64,000 nt of DNA from Shewanella canadensis (GTDB lineage Bacteria; Pseudomonadota; Gammaproteobacteria; Enterobacterales; Shewanellaceae), in contig NZ_RXNU01000007.1 of assembly GCF_003966225.1 (NCBI RefSeq), positions 62,001-126,000 on the forward strand, read 5' to 3'. A program made the translations under genes and the position numbers. Positions 27,442-36,984 of the stretch are shown in pieces (positions within the stretch are counted from its first letter, which is position 1; the number at the start of each line of letters is the position of its first letter). The notes beneath the pieces are model-generated. The model was not told the DNA's origin. It did no database searches and was given only the letters and a program-made list of their open reading frames with translations.

Positions 27442-29016
27442 GTGAAACAAAAGTTGTATGGTTTGCCGGCGTTATTATTTTCGCCTTCTATCTTAGCTGC
27501 GGATATGCCCCTGAACATGACTCAAGGGGTAACAGAGATTAGTGGGCGGGTGTACAACCTGCACATGATCATTCTGTACATCTGTTGCGCTATCGGTCTT
27601 GTGGTATTTGGTGTGATGATCTATTCGATGATCAACCACCGCAAATCAAGAGGCGCCGTAGCAGCCAACTTCCACGAAAGTACTAAAGTCGAGATCGCCT
27701 GGACTGTCGTTCCTTTCATCATCTTAATTCTTATGGCTATTCCTGCGACCAAGACCTTAATCGCAATGGAAGACCCTTCAGATGCCGATCTGACAATCAA
27801 AATTACCGGCTCACAGTGGAAGTGGCATTATAGCTACTTCGATCACGATCTCGAATTTTACAGCTTACTCTCAACCCCAAGAGAACAGATAGAGGGAACC
27901 GAAGAGAAAGGTGAAAACTACCTCCTCGAAGTCGACAAACCTTTAGTCCTCCCAATTAACAAGAAAGTCAGATTCTTAATGACCTCCGACGATGTTATCC
28001 ACTCCTGGTGGGTGCCTGCGTTTGCAGTGAAAAAAGATGCCAATCCGGGTTTCATTAATGAAGCTTGGACACGGATTGATAAGCCCGGTTGGTACAGAGG
28101 TCAATGTGCCGAACTTTGCGGCAAGGATCATGGGTTTATGCCCATTGTTGTCGAAGCTCTTTCAGAAGTAGACTTTGATAAGTGGCTGATTGCTCAGAAG
28201 CAGCAAGCGAACAATGCAGAAGCTGAAGCGAAGGCTGCACTTTCGCAAACTTTGAGCATGGAAGAACTCATGGCTCAAGGTGAGCAAATCTACCTCGCTC
28301 GATGTGCCGCTTGTCATCAACCTAATGGCGCAGGTCTACCCGGTGTATTCCCTTCTCTTATTGGTAGCCCCATTACCAAAGGGCCTGTCGCGGATCATAT
28401 CGATATCGTCGTCAATGGCAAATCTGGAACGGCTATGCAAGCTTTTGCTAAGCAACTAAATGCTACAGAAATTGCTGCCGTAGTGACTTTTGAGCGTAAT
28501 GCTTGGGGCAATGACTCTGGCGACACTGTTCAAGCAGCTGATGTCAGCTCTGCTGGTTCGAGTTCTGCTGCCTCCAACGATTCAGACACCGCAATCCCTG
28601 TCACTTTACCGGTAAACCAGCCTGAGAATGAGCAAGTTAAAACGACTGTGGCTGAAACGGTAAACGAAGTTGTAGAGGAAGTTGAAGCGGTTGTTTTAGA
28701 TGACTTAACGATGGATGAACTTATGGCCGTGGGTGAGAAGGTCTACATGACTCATTGTGTTGCTTGTCACCAGGCTGCTGGTACGGGATTGCCCGGCGCT
28801 TTCCCTTCATTAGTCGGCAGCCCAGTGATCACAGGCCCAATAAGCGGTCACCTCGATGTTGTCATCAATGGTAAACCGGGTACTGCAATGCAGTCATTTA
28901 GCTCACTACTTACGCCACAACAGTTAGCTGCTGTGATTACTTATGAGCGCAATGCATGGGGTAATAACTCCGGTGATACCGTTCAAGCTTCTGACGCTGT
29001 TGGTCACGGAAAGTAA
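27442..29016 (+). CDS. coxB: Cytochrome c oxidase subunit II with two fused cytochrome c domains
   Basis: Electron-entry subunit of an aa3/caa3-type oxidase. 524 residues from a GTG with a strong AGAGGAGAAG ribosome-binding site. Order: two membrane helices (about 41-63 and 86-104); the CuA domain with ligands His187, Cys222, Glu224, Cys226, His230 and Met233; a first cytochrome c domain with CAACH at 288-292; a Ser/Val/Glu-rich linker (about 366-420); and a second cytochrome c domain with CVACH at 439-443. Subunit II usually has zero or one such domain. First gene of the oxidase operon. Confidence 0.96.
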   Translation: MKQKLYGLPALLFSPSILAADMPLNMTQGVTEISGRVYNLHMIILYICCAIGLVVFGVMIYSMINHRKSRGAVAANFHESTKVEIAWTVVPFIILILMAIPATKTLIAMEDPSDADLTIKITGSQWKWHYSYFDHDLEFYSLLSTPREQIEGTEEKGENYLLEVDKPLVLPINKKVRFLMTSDDVIHSWWVPAFAVKKDANPGFINEAWTRIDKPGWYRGQCAELCGKDHGFMPIVVEALSEVDFDKWLIAQKQQANNAEAEAKAALSQTLSMEELMAQGEQIYLARCAACHQPNGAGLPGVFPSLIGSPITKGPVADHIDIVVNGKSGTAMQAFAKQLNATEIAAVVTFERNAWGNDSGDTVQAADVSSAGSSSAASNDSDTAIPVTLPVNQPENEQVKTTVAETVNEVVEEVEAVVLDDLTMDELMAVGEKVYMTHCVACHQAAGTGLPGAFPSLVGSPVITGPISGHLDVVINGKPGTAMQSFSSLLTPQQLAAVITYERNAWGNNSGDTVQASDAVGHGK

Positions 29017-29025
29017 GGGATTAAA

Positions 29026-30630
29026 ATGAGCACAATTATACAAGATTCACCAGCAGCTCAGGACGATCACCATGATGACCATCATCATGGGGCTCCAAAA
29101 GGTATCATGCGCTGGCTCTTTACCACCAATCATAAAGATATAGGCACACTCTACCTCTGGTTCAGCTTTATTATGTTCCTAACAGGTGGTGCCATGGCGA
29201 TGGTGATCCGCGCCGAACTATTTCAGCCTGGATTGCAATTAGTTGAACCCAATTTTTTTAATCAGATGACGACAGTTCATGGGCTCGTAATGGTATTCGG
29301 CGCCGTGATGCCTGCCTTCACTGGGCTGGCAAACTGGTTAATCCCTATGATGATTGGTGCTCCGGATATGGCGCTACCAAGAATGAATAACTGGAGTTTC
29401 TGGATTTTACCCTTTGCCTTCGCCATCCTACTCAGCTCCCTGTTTATGGAAGGGGGCGGTCCTAACTTCGGCTGGACATTCTACGCTCCACTATCGACAA
29501 CCTACAGCCCGGATAGTACGGCCCTGTTCGTTTTCTCGGTCCATATAATGGGAATGAGCTCCATCATGGGCGCGATTAATGTGGTGGTGACTATCGTTAA
29601 TATGCGTGCCCCCGGCATGACATGGATGAAGCTGCCTCTATTTGTCTGGACCTGGCTAATCACCGCATTCTTATTGATTGCGGTAATGCCGGTATTAGCC
29701 GGCACCGTGACCATGGTGCTCACCGATAAATACTTTGGCACCAGCTTTTTTGATGCGGCCGGAGGTGGGGACCCGGTGATGTTCCAGCATATCTTCTGGT
29801 TCTTCGGTCACCCCGAAGTCTACATCATGATCTTACCCTCATTCGGTATCATCTCAGCCATCGTTCCCGCTTTTAGCCGTAAACGGCTCTTCGGTTACTC
29901 CTCTATGGTCTATGCCACGGCGAGTATCGCCATCCTCTCCTTCCTTGTATGGGCGCACCATATGTTCACCACGGGCATGCCGGTATTTGCCGAGCTATTT
30001 TTCATGTACTGCACCATGCTCATCGCGGTGCCAACAGGCGTTAAGGTATTCAATTGGGTCGCTACCATGTGGCGTGGTTCTATCAGCTTCGAAACCCCGA
30101 TGTTATTCGCAGTAGCCTTTATCATACTGTTCACCATAGGAGGATTTTCCGGCTTAATGCTGGCCATAACACCAGTGGATTTCCAATACCATGACACTTA
30201 CTTTGTGGTCGCTCACTTCCACTACGTACTCGTCACCGGGGCAATATTTTCTATTATGGCGGGCGCCTATTATTGGTTACCTAAGTGGACCGGGAATATG
30301 TACGACGAGAAGCTGGGGAGGATCCATTTCTGGTGCTCTGTAATCTCCGTCAATGTGTTGTTCTTCCCCATGCATTTCTTAGGATTAGCGGGCATGCCCA
30401 GACGAATTCCGGATTATGCCATTCAATTTGCGGACGTAAATCAGATAGTCTCTATCGGTGGATTCGCATTCGGCCTTTCACAGCTGATCTTCCTCGCCGT
30501 TGTGATTAAGTGTATTCGCGGAGGTGAAAAGGCGTCGGCAAAACCTTGGGATGGAGCCGAAGGTTTGGAGTGGACACTCCCCAGCCCGGCCCCCTATCAC
30601 TCCTTCTCTACACCCCCGGAGATTAAGTAA
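29026..30630 (+). CDS. coxA: Cytochrome c oxidase subunit I
   Basis: Catalytic subunit of a heme-copper oxidase, 534 residues with 12 or so membrane helices. Conserved motifs include TTVHGLVMVFGAVMP (low-spin heme ligand), FFGHPEVYIMILP (CuB His and the cross-linked His-Tyr region), WAHHMFT (CuB ligands) and HFHYVLVTGAIFS. The sequence has the A-type pattern (MEGGGPNFGWTFY). The N-terminus carries an unusual His/Asp cluster (DDHHDDHHHG). It begins 9 bp after coxB. Confidence 0.98.
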   Translation: MSTIIQDSPAAQDDHHDDHHHGAPKGIMRWLFTTNHKDIGTLYLWFSFIMFLTGGAMAMVIRAELFQPGLQLVEPNFFNQMTTVHGLVMVFGAVMPAFTGLANWLIPMMIGAPDMALPRMNNWSFWILPFAFAILLSSLFMEGGGPNFGWTFYAPLSTTYSPDSTALFVFSVHIMGMSSIMGAINVVVTIVNMRAPGMTWMKLPLFVWTWLITAFLLIAVMPVLAGTVTMVLTDKYFGTSFFDAAGGGDPVMFQHIFWFFGHPEVYIMILPSFGIISAIVPAFSRKRLFGYSSMVYATASIAILSFLVWAHHMFTTGMPVFAELFFMYCTMLIAVPTGVKVFNWVATMWRGSISFETPMLFAVAFIILFTIGGFSGLMLAITPVDFQYHDTYFVVAHFHYVLVTGAIFSIMAGAYYWLPKWTGNMYDEKLGRIHFWCSVISVNVLFFPMHFLGLAGMPRRIPDYAIQFADVNQIVSIGGFAFGLSQLIFLAVVIKCIRGGEKASAKPWDGAEGLEWTLPSPAPYHSFSTPPEIK

Positions 30631-30632
30631 AC

Positions 30633-31202
30633 ATGGCTAAGAACCAAGCGAACGCTAATCGAAAGCTTATCAGCTGGCTCATTGCAGCAGCTGTAGGCAT
30701 GTTCGGCTTTGGTTTCGCTCTGGTTCCCCTGTATGACGTACTCTGCGAACAGCTGGGGATAAACGGCAAAACCCAGAGCACGGCCAGCAGTTATGAGCCT
30801 GTCGCTATCGATAAAAACCGCACCATCACCGTTGAATTTATGGCGCAGGTACAAAGTGATCTGCCTTGGGAATTCAAACCAGAGGTGAAGCGCCTGCGAG
30901 TTCACCCCGGAGAGTTAGTTCGCACTAACTTTAATGCCAAAAACCTCTCCATGAATGAGCTTGTTGGACAAGCAATCCCCTCTGTATCCCCCGGACAGGG
31001 AGCCGCCTACTTCAATAAAACAGAGTGCTTCTGCTTTAATCAACAGAGATTAACGGCAAAAGCCACTGCAGAGTTACCACTGATATTTTACGTGGATCCG
31101 GATCTTCCTGATTCCATAACGACACTGACTCTCTCTTATACCCTCTACAACATCACTGACCGTGGATATGTCAGCGTAGTAGAGCAAGGAGCAGCAAAAT
31201 GA
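30633..31202 (+). CDS. ctaG: Cytochrome c oxidase assembly protein CtaG/Cox11
   Basis: Membrane-anchored copper chaperone that helps build the CuB centre of subunit I. 189 residues: one membrane segment (about 12-33) followed by a beta-rich periplasmic domain with the copper motif CFCFNQQ, as in Cox11. Starts 2 bp after the coxA stop and overlaps coxC by 4 bp (ATGA). Confidence 0.95.
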   Translation: MAKNQANANRKLISWLIAAAVGMFGFGFALVPLYDVLCEQLGINGKTQSTASSYEPVAIDKNRTITVEFMAQVQSDLPWEFKPEVKRLRVHPGELVRTNFNAKNLSMNELVGQAIPSVSPGQGAAYFNKTECFCFNQQRLTAKATAELPLIFYVDPDLPDSITTLTLSYTLYNITDRGYVSVVEQGAAK

Positions 31203-32074
31203 CAAGTAAGCACGAACACTATTATGTTCCCGCACAGAGTGCATGGCCAATTATCGGCGCCTTAGGTTTATTCCTTATCGCCTTTGGTGCAGGAAGTTAC
31301 GTACAACAACTTAATACCGATGAAGGCTATGGTGGATTGATCTTACTCGCGGGCATCGCCGTCATCATTTTTATGATTTTTGGCTGGTTCAGAACCGTTA
31401 TCGCCGAGTCCATGAGTGGCCTCTACTCCAAGCAGATGGATCGTTCATTCAGACAAGGGATGAGCTGGTTTATCTTCTCTGAAGTCATGTTTTTCGCCGC
31501 CTTCTTTGGCGCACTACTCTATGCGCGAATGATTGCAGTCCCCTGGTTGGGCGGTGATTCGAATAACGCCATGACCAATGAGGTTCTCTGGCCTGGCTTT
31601 GAAGCGGTTTGGCCCCTGGTAATGACACCCGATGGAACCCAAACTGAAGCGATGGGCTGGAGCGGGCTGCCGCTATACAACACCATTATCCTGCTCACCT
31701 CGTCGATTACCCTCCACTTTGCCCACGTCAGTCTGGAGAAAGAAAAACGTTCTGCCATCGCTATCTGGTTGGGAATAACAATATTGCTCGGTATGGGTTT
31801 CCTGGTATTACAAGCCGAAGAATATATCCACGCTTATCAGGAGATGGGGCTGACACTGTCTTCCGGCGTCTATGGGAATACGTTTTTCTTGCTTACCGGC
31901 TTTCATGGTATGCATGTCACCCTAGGTACAGTGTTTCTTATGGTGCTATTTCTTAGAGTGCTTAAGGGACACTTTACCCCAGAGAAGCACTTCGCATTTC
32001 AGGCCGGAAGTTGGTACTGGCACTTTGTGGATGTCGTCTGGTTGTGCCTGTTTATTTTCGTCTATGTCCTGTAA
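31199..32074 (+). CDS. coxC: Cytochrome c oxidase subunit III
   Basis: 291 residues with seven likely membrane helices. Motifs WPIIGALGLF, FFGALLYARM, FLLTGFHGMHVTLG and AGSWYWHFVDVVWL are those of subunit III. It stabilises subunit I. An insertion between helices (about 110-150, rich in Trp/Asn/Glu) matches gammaproteobacterial forms. It overlaps ctaG by 4 bp. Confidence 0.97.
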   Translation: MTSKHEHYYVPAQSAWPIIGALGLFLIAFGAGSYVQQLNTDEGYGGLILLAGIAVIIFMIFGWFRTVIAESMSGLYSKQMDRSFRQGMSWFIFSEVMFFAAFFGALLYARMIAVPWLGGDSNNAMTNEVLWPGFEAVWPLVMTPDGTQTEAMGWSGLPLYNTIILLTSSITLHFAHVSLEKEKRSAIAIWLGITILLGMGFLVLQAEEYIHAYQEMGLTLSSGVYGNTFFLLTGFHGMHVTLGTVFLMVLFLRVLKGHFTPEKHFAFQAGSWYWHFVDVVWLCLFIFVYVL

Positions 32075-32122
32075 TGAGTAACACAAGGCATGGCACTCAG
32101 TCGGCGGATATGAATGCGGTAA

Positions 32123-32341
32123 TTAATAGGGTCTGGGGTTAGGGTTTATCACCCCGGATCCCAGCGCTATGAGTATTAATACGACCACCAGCAGGGAGAA
32201 GATAATCCTACGCCCCAGAAAGTGACTCATCGGCGTTTCAGAGTCTCCCTTAACTAACAAAAATAGGGCCCTTGCTAAGTTAAAAACAATGAATAGCAGT
32301 AGCAGAACTAAGACTAATTTGAAAACAAATAATGTATTCAT
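32123..32341 (-). CDS. DUF2909-like twin-helix membrane protein, antisense to the operon
   Basis: 72 residues on the opposite strand to the surrounding operon. Two hydrophobic helices (about 5-29 and 46-64) flank a short polar loop (KGDSETPMSHFLGRR), and it ends in NPNPRPY. This pattern fits the small DUF2909 membrane proteins found in proteobacterial oxidase loci. Its 5' end overlaps the SURF1 start region by up to 53 bp in antisense. Function unknown. Confidence 0.75.
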   Translation of the reverse strand: MNTLFVFKLVLVLLLLFIVFNLARALFLLVKGDSETPMSHFLGRRIIFSLLVVVLILIALGSGVINPNPRPY

Positions 32342-33077
32342 ACGTTATCCTCAACTGTATCTGGTGGGTTCCAGAGGTTTGCTTATTATTGTCACTGTGA
32401 GTCTGTTTCTCTTTTTGGTCAAGTTAGGATTCTGGCAGCTGTCCCGGGCAGAGGAGAAAGAGTTATGGCAGACTCAATTAACGTCACGGCAAGCCGCCGC
32501 CCCACTCTCCTATGTTGAGCTACTATCACTACCTAAAACAGAGTCACTAACGGGATACCGACTCACAGTAACGGCACACCCGCTCGCTGAGCAGGTTTTT
32601 CTGCTAGATAATCAAATCTTTAATGGTAGGGTTGGCTACTTAGCACTGCAACTTATGGAGATCAGTCCCGATAAACCCTGGTTGCTCATTGAGCTCGGTT
32701 TTATACCCGTTACCGCCGACAGATCAAGCTTACCTTCAATAAAGCCAATAACAATGACTCAGAGCCTTACCGGGCGGTTATATCAGAAACAGAGCAACCC
32801 GATGAGCAGCGCGCTGATGGCCGAACCCGGTTGGCCAAAACGCATTCAGAATCTTAATGTTGGCGAGATGAGTCAGCTGGTCAATCACCCCATCGCAGCT
32901 GCAGTGCTTCAACCCGAACAAATTAAAGGCATAGAGTTACCTCATCCCTGGAAACCGATCCCTCTGTCGGCCCAGAAACATAGGGGCTACGCGCTGCAGT
33001 GGTTTTCGATGGCTTTCGCATTCGCGATATTAGTCCTATTCTTTATTTACAGCAGAAAACGAAGAAAGAACAGATAG
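32289..33077 (+). CDS. SURF1 family cytochrome oxidase biogenesis protein
   Basis: 262 residues with one N-terminal (about 31-50) and one C-terminal (about 238-256) membrane segment. The GFWQLSRAEEK motif after the first and the RGYALQWFSMA motif before the last are SURF1 hallmarks. SURF1 assists heme a insertion into subunit I. The ATG at 32289 lies inside the antisense DUF2909 gene; a downstream GTG at about 32370 would avoid the overlap but leave almost nothing before the first helix. Confidence 0.88.
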   Translation: MNSSSRTKTNLKTNNVFIRYPQLYLVGSRGLLIIVTVSLFLFLVKLGFWQLSRAEEKELWQTQLTSRQAAAPLSYVELLSLPKTESLTGYRLTVTAHPLAEQVFLLDNQIFNGRVGYLALQLMEISPDKPWLLIELGFIPVTADRSSLPSIKPITMTQSLTGRLYQKQSNPMSSALMAEPGWPKRIQNLNVGEMSQLVNHPIAAAVLQPEQIKGIELPHPWKPIPLSAQKHRGYALQWFSMAFAFAILVLFFIYSRKRRKNR

Positions 33078-33277
33078 ATGGCAACAAAAGCAACACGGTT
33101 AATTCGAATGATTATCAATCAATTGATGGTTGCCAACGGAAACGAGAACAAGTAGGTTAGGATTTAAGCGATTAAAAAAACAATATCGTTTCCTAGCCGT
33201 CTCGGGAAACAATTAGCATTCCTTATTATGGGCCCTATTACGGGGGCTTGATATGGGGTCTAACCAGAGGAGAGAGT

Positions 33278-33823
33278 ATGAACTCCCCCAAGAAGAGCGG
33301 TGCCAAACCACTGATAATTTTATTATTGGTATTTTTACTTCCTGTTGTCGCCGCCAAAATTGTACTTAGCATGAACCTTTATCATGGTGGTGCGACCAAT
33401 AAAGGTGAGCTGCTCTCCCCCGAAACCAGTTATGCCAGCTTGGCAATGGAAAATCCCAGACCCCGTGAATGGCAGGTACTTTATCTGCTCCCCGGCGATT
33501 GTGACGCCTTATGCCTGGATCGTCTCTATATCCTCAAGCAGAGCCATGTTGCACTGGGCAGAGAACAAAACAGGGTTCACACCATGATTTTACTCACCGA
33601 AAACAGCGATATCTCGGCACTAACACTTCACTCTTTCGAAACAGTTAAAGCCAGCAGAGCAATGATAGAGATGCTCGATGATCAGCAGATGGTCATTGTT
33701 GACCCTCTGGGAAGTTTAGTCATGCGTTATTCTAAGGTCTCAGGTCGAGCCCAACAGATCCTGCAAGGTAAATCCTTAGTCTCAGACCTGAGAAAAATGC
33801 TTAAGCTATCGAGGGTTGGCTAA
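33278..33823 (+). CDS. Membrane-anchored protein of the oxidase assembly locus
   Basis: 181 residues from the ATG at 33278, selected for its AGGAGAG ribosome-binding site. One N-terminal membrane helix (about 12-32), then a periplasmic thioredoxin-like domain in outline (WQVLYLLPGDCDALCLDRLYILKQ). The CDALC pair resembles a degraded SCO-type CxxxC motif. Homologous unnamed proteins sit at this place in other proteobacterial oxidase operons (between SURF1 and heme A synthase). The exact function is not known to me. TAATG overlap with ctaA. Confidence 0.75.
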   Translation: MNSPKKSGAKPLIILLLVFLLPVVAAKIVLSMNLYHGGATNKGELLSPETSYASLAMENPRPREWQVLYLLPGDCDALCLDRLYILKQSHVALGREQNRVHTMILLTENSDISALTLHSFETVKASRAMIEMLDDQQMVIVDPLGSLVMRYSKVSGRAQQILQGKSLVSDLRKMLKLSRVG

Positions 33824-34809
33824 TGAAAAACCTGCCTCTATTTTTAAAGGTCACCTTAGTTTTTACCCTCTGCGTTATTCTTATGGGTGCTTACACAAGA
33901 CTCTCCGATGCGGGGCTGGGATGTCCGGACTGGCCCGGGTGTTACGGCATGATAAAAGTCCCTAGCCAGAATCACGAATTGGCTCAGGCATTAAACTCAT
34001 TTCCGGAGCATAAAGTTGAACAAGAGAAAGCTTGGCTTGAGATGATCCACAGATATATCGCCGGCATACTCGGGCTGTTAGTGCTCACTATCTTGGTGAT
34101 CTGTCTTAAAAATAGAGAAACGCCCAAGAAACTGCCAACGTTCATCGCCCTGCTTATCTTATTCCAGGCAGCTTTGGGTATGTGGACGGTCACGATGAAG
34201 TTAATGCCTGTGGTTGTCATGTCTCACCTTATTGGTGGCTTCACGCTAATGTCGCTATTACTCCTGCTCTATTTAAGAACTAAACCCTTAAGGATCCCGG
34301 GGGGAGACTCTAGTGCAAGAAAATTGGTGCCACTTGCGACTGCAGCATTAAGTGTACTGACGCTGCAGATTATTCTCGGCGGCTGGACCTCATCTAACTA
34401 TGCCGCGCTGGCATGTACCTCTTTGCCTATCTGCGAAGGAGACTGGTATAACAACTTGCGCCTTATTCAGGCCTTCAATCCTTTCCAGGGGACCCATGAT
34501 AGCTATGAGTTTGGGGTACTGGATTACGCTTCCAGAATGACAATCCATGTGACTCATAGATTCGGCGCTATCCTGACCGCAGCCATATTGCTGTGGCTAG
34601 CCTATAAATTGCATACACAGTCTCAATCATCACAGTTAAAACGATCCGCTCAATGGTTAATGCTACTGGTCTGTCTGCAAGTCGGACTGGGGATCAGTAA
34701 TGTTGTATTGCATCTGCCATTGGGGATCGCCGTATCTCACAATGCCGGTGCCGTGTTTTTGCTTATGAATCTCGTTTTTATTAACTATTCCTTATGGCGC
34801 AAAGCCTGA
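33823..34809 (+). CDS. ctaA: Heme A synthase (CtaA/COX15)
   Basis: Inner-membrane enzyme that oxidises the methyl group of heme O to make heme A for the oxidase. 328 residues, about eight helices. The GAYTRLSDAGLGCPDWPGCYG segment near the start and the paired heme-ligand histidines (EMIHRYIAG, VTHRFGA and others) are diagnostic of COX15. The start codon overlaps the preceding stop (TAATG). Confidence 0.96.
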   Translation: MKNLPLFLKVTLVFTLCVILMGAYTRLSDAGLGCPDWPGCYGMIKVPSQNHELAQALNSFPEHKVEQEKAWLEMIHRYIAGILGLLVLTILVICLKNRETPKKLPTFIALLILFQAALGMWTVTMKLMPVVVMSHLIGGFTLMSLLLLLYLRTKPLRIPGGDSSARKLVPLATAALSVLTLQIILGGWTSSNYAALACTSLPICEGDWYNNLRLIQAFNPFQGTHDSYEFGVLDYASRMTIHVTHRFGAILTAAILLWLAYKLHTQSQSSQLKRSAQWLMLLVCLQVGLGISNVVLHLPLGIAVSHNAGAVFLLMNLVFINYSLWRKA

Positions 34810-34887
34810 TTAACCCAATTTAAATAGGCACTCGAGCATGACAAAAGTAATAAATTTCAAGGCTGAAAGCCTAAGCGAGGAGTAAAG

Positions 34888-35799
34888 ATGGCCAAACAAC
34901 TTTCAATTTCATCAGCAACAGACAGCAAGAGCCACTCCTTTGCATGGCGACCCTACTACGAAATGACAAAACCAAAGGTAGTCGCCCTCATGCTGCTTAC
35001 GGTTTTAGTGGGCATGTGTCTCGCCGTCCCGGGGAGTGTACCTCTACAACCATTAGTAATTGGCATGATGGGGATTGGTATGATGGCTGGAGCTGCCGCA
35101 GCGTTTAATCATCTTATCGATCGCAGAATTGATGGCTTAATGGCACGGACTTATAATCGACCACTTCCCAAGGGACGAGTCTCTATTCCTAAGGCGATCA
35201 CCTTTTCAATCTCTCTGGCTATTCTGGGCTTTGTTTTACTCTATACCCTGGTCAATGAACTCACCGCCTGGCTGACATTTGCAAGTTTGATAGGCTACGC
35301 CCTCGTTTATACCGCTTACCTTAAGCGGGCTACCCCACAAAACATTGTCGTTGGTGGTTTAGCGGGGGCAATGCCCCCCCTACTAGGCTGGACCTCTGTG
35401 ACCGGAGAGTTTCACGGTCATGCGCTGTTACTGGTCATTATTATTTTTGCCTGGACACCACCCCACTTCTGGGCCCTGGCAATCCACAGAAAGGCTGAGT
35501 ACGCGAAAGTCGATATCCCAATGCTTCCGGTCACACACGGAACTGAATTTACCAAAACCTGCATCTTGCTCTATACCGTGCTGTTAGCTATCGCTTGCCT
35601 CTTGCCTGTACTGGTCGGCATGTGCGGCCCCGTCTATTTAGTCGGTTCAACCCTGCTAAGTTGTGGCTTTATCTATAAGGCATGGGAGCTAAAATATGAT
35701 GATAAACCGGGCCTGGCGATGCAGGTCTTTCGCTTCTCGATTTATCATCTGATGATACTCTTCATCGTTCTTTTAGTAGACCATTACCTATGGGTATGA
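34888..35799 (+). CDS. ctaB: Protoheme IX farnesyltransferase (heme O synthase)
   Basis: UbiA-type prenyltransferase that adds a farnesyl chain to heme B, the step before CtaA. 303 residues, about nine helices. The first Asp-rich motif is [20 protein letters not shown] and the second region [11 protein letters not shown] follows. Good AGGAGT ribosome-binding site. 78 bp after ctaA, still part of the operon by position. Confidence 0.97.
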   Translation: MAKQLSISSATDSKSHSFAWRPYYEMTKPKVVALMLLTVLVGMCLAVPGSVPLQPLVIGMMGIGMMAGAAAAFNHLIDRRIDGLMARTYNRPLPKGRVSIPKAITFSISLAILGFVLLYTLVNELTAWLTFASLIGYALVYTAYLKRATPQNIVVGGLAGAMPPLLGWTSVTGEFHGHALLLVIIIFAWTPPHFWALAIHRKAEYAKVDIPMLPVTHGTEFTKTCILLYTVLLAIACLLPVLVGMCGPVYLVGSTLLSCGFIYKAWELKYDDKPGLAMQVFRFSIYHLMILFIVLLVDHYLWV

Positions 35800-35853
35800 C
35801 TCAGAGGTTCGACTACCTTTTAATCAAGCTTAAGTATTGGAAGATTCCAGACG

Positions 35854-36510
35854 ATGAATAAACGTTTAACGCAGGTTATTGCGGCTATTCTGGCTGTTGT
35901 CATAGTGGGGCTGGGAAGCTTGACAGCCATTCAATTTCAGTCGACTTCTGAGCAGAAGAGTCAGATAGAGTTATCCAATAGCTTTATCTATCCAACCCCC
36001 AAAAGACTACCGCCATTTGAGCTGATGGAACAAAATGGCACCCCCTTCACCAATGCTGACTTAAAGGATAAGTGGAGTCTGTTTTTCATAGGCTACACCT
36101 CTTGTCCGGATGTTTGCCCAACTACGATGGCTAAACTCACGGCGGCTTACCCCGAACTGTTAGCGTTCACCGACATACAGATCATTTTTCTCTCCGTCGA
36201 CCCCCAAAGAGACACGCAGGAGAAGCTATTAAACTATATGGATTTCTTTAACCCAAAATTCATCGCGTTAACGGGAGACCATACACAACTCTTCCCGCTG
36301 ACGCGAAGTCTGGGCTTCGTATATGTCATGGTCGGTGATGGAGAAGACTATCAAGTCGATCATAGTGCATCGATGGCACTTATCTCCCCCGAAGGAGAAA
36401 ATGTGGCCATCATTAAACCAAAGTCATCTTCTCCCGGTAGCCTTCCTCAAATAACCTCACAAGCCCTCATCTCTGACATTCGTCAGATAACACAGAGAAA
36501 CAACAGGTAA
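35854..36510 (+). CDS. SCO1/SenC copper chaperone
   Basis: Periplasmic thioredoxin-fold protein that delivers copper to the CuA site of subunit II. 218 residues: an N-terminal membrane anchor (about 8-27), CPDVC with Cys84 and Cys88, and the third ligand His170 (VDHSASM). Last gene of the oxidase operon, 54 bp after ctaB. Confidence 0.95.
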   Translation: MNKRLTQVIAAILAVVIVGLGSLTAIQFQSTSEQKSQIELSNSFIYPTPKRLPPFELMEQNGTPFTNADLKDKWSLFFIGYTSCPDVCPTTMAKLTAAYPELLAFTDIQIIFLSVDPQRDTQEKLLNYMDFFNPKFIALTGDHTQLFPLTRSLGFVYVMVGDGEDYQVDHSASMALISPEGENVAIIKPKSSSPGSLPQITSQALISDIRQITQRNNR

Positions 36511-36687
36511 AATCAAACAAATACATAAAGATAACGAAATTTGACTTTAGTTTCATCTGCGACTAATGAGAAATATTTCCTAACACCAATGTAATTAAAA
36601 AACATTAGCCAAAAGAGGAAATCCCCCCGTTTGCCGACTATCTTTTGATATTGCAGGGATGAGCAATGTTATTCAAAGGAAAATCAG

Positions 36688-36984
36688 ATGACGGATCAAA
36701 CCATTAAATTAGATTCAGAATTAACAATTAGAAATATTCAGCCCATATTTGCGCGACTTTCTGAGTTATTAATTCACGATAAATTACTCCATGTAGATGT
36801 CAGTCAACTATCCCGTGTCGATACCGCAGGTGCTCAGCTCCTTTATCTTTTTTCCCAAACATGCAATGCACGCTCCTTAAAGGTTGAATGGCAAGGGGGT
36901 CAGCCGGAGCTAAGAACTAATTTAGAAAGTCTGGGCATCGTCATCCCGGAACTTCAGACTGAGACACAGGAGAAGATGCTATGA
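36688..36984 (+). CDS. STAS-domain protein of the chemosensory operon
   Basis: 98 residues forming a single STAS domain of the anti-sigma-factor-antagonist type. The phosphorylatable-type loop is RVDTAGAQLL with Thr46 where SpoIIAA has Ser. First gene of the operon, overlapping cheY by 4 bp (ATGA). STAS proteins occur at the head of several gammaproteobacterial che clusters; their role there is not settled. Confidence 0.85.
   Translation: MTDQTIKLDSELTIRNIQPIFARLSELLIHDKLLHVDVSQLSRVDTAGAQLLYLFSQTCNARSLKVEWQGGQPELRTNLESLGIVIPELQTETQEKML

Noticed and set aside
27342..27542. 66-residue ORF upstream of the oxidase operon
   Set aside because: It overlaps the well-supported GTG start of subunit II in another frame and shows no motif.
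36610..36640. Sigma-28 (FliA) promoter before the chemosensory operon
   Set aside because: GCCGACTA resembles the -10 element, but no TAAA-type -35 lies at the required 15-bp spacing.
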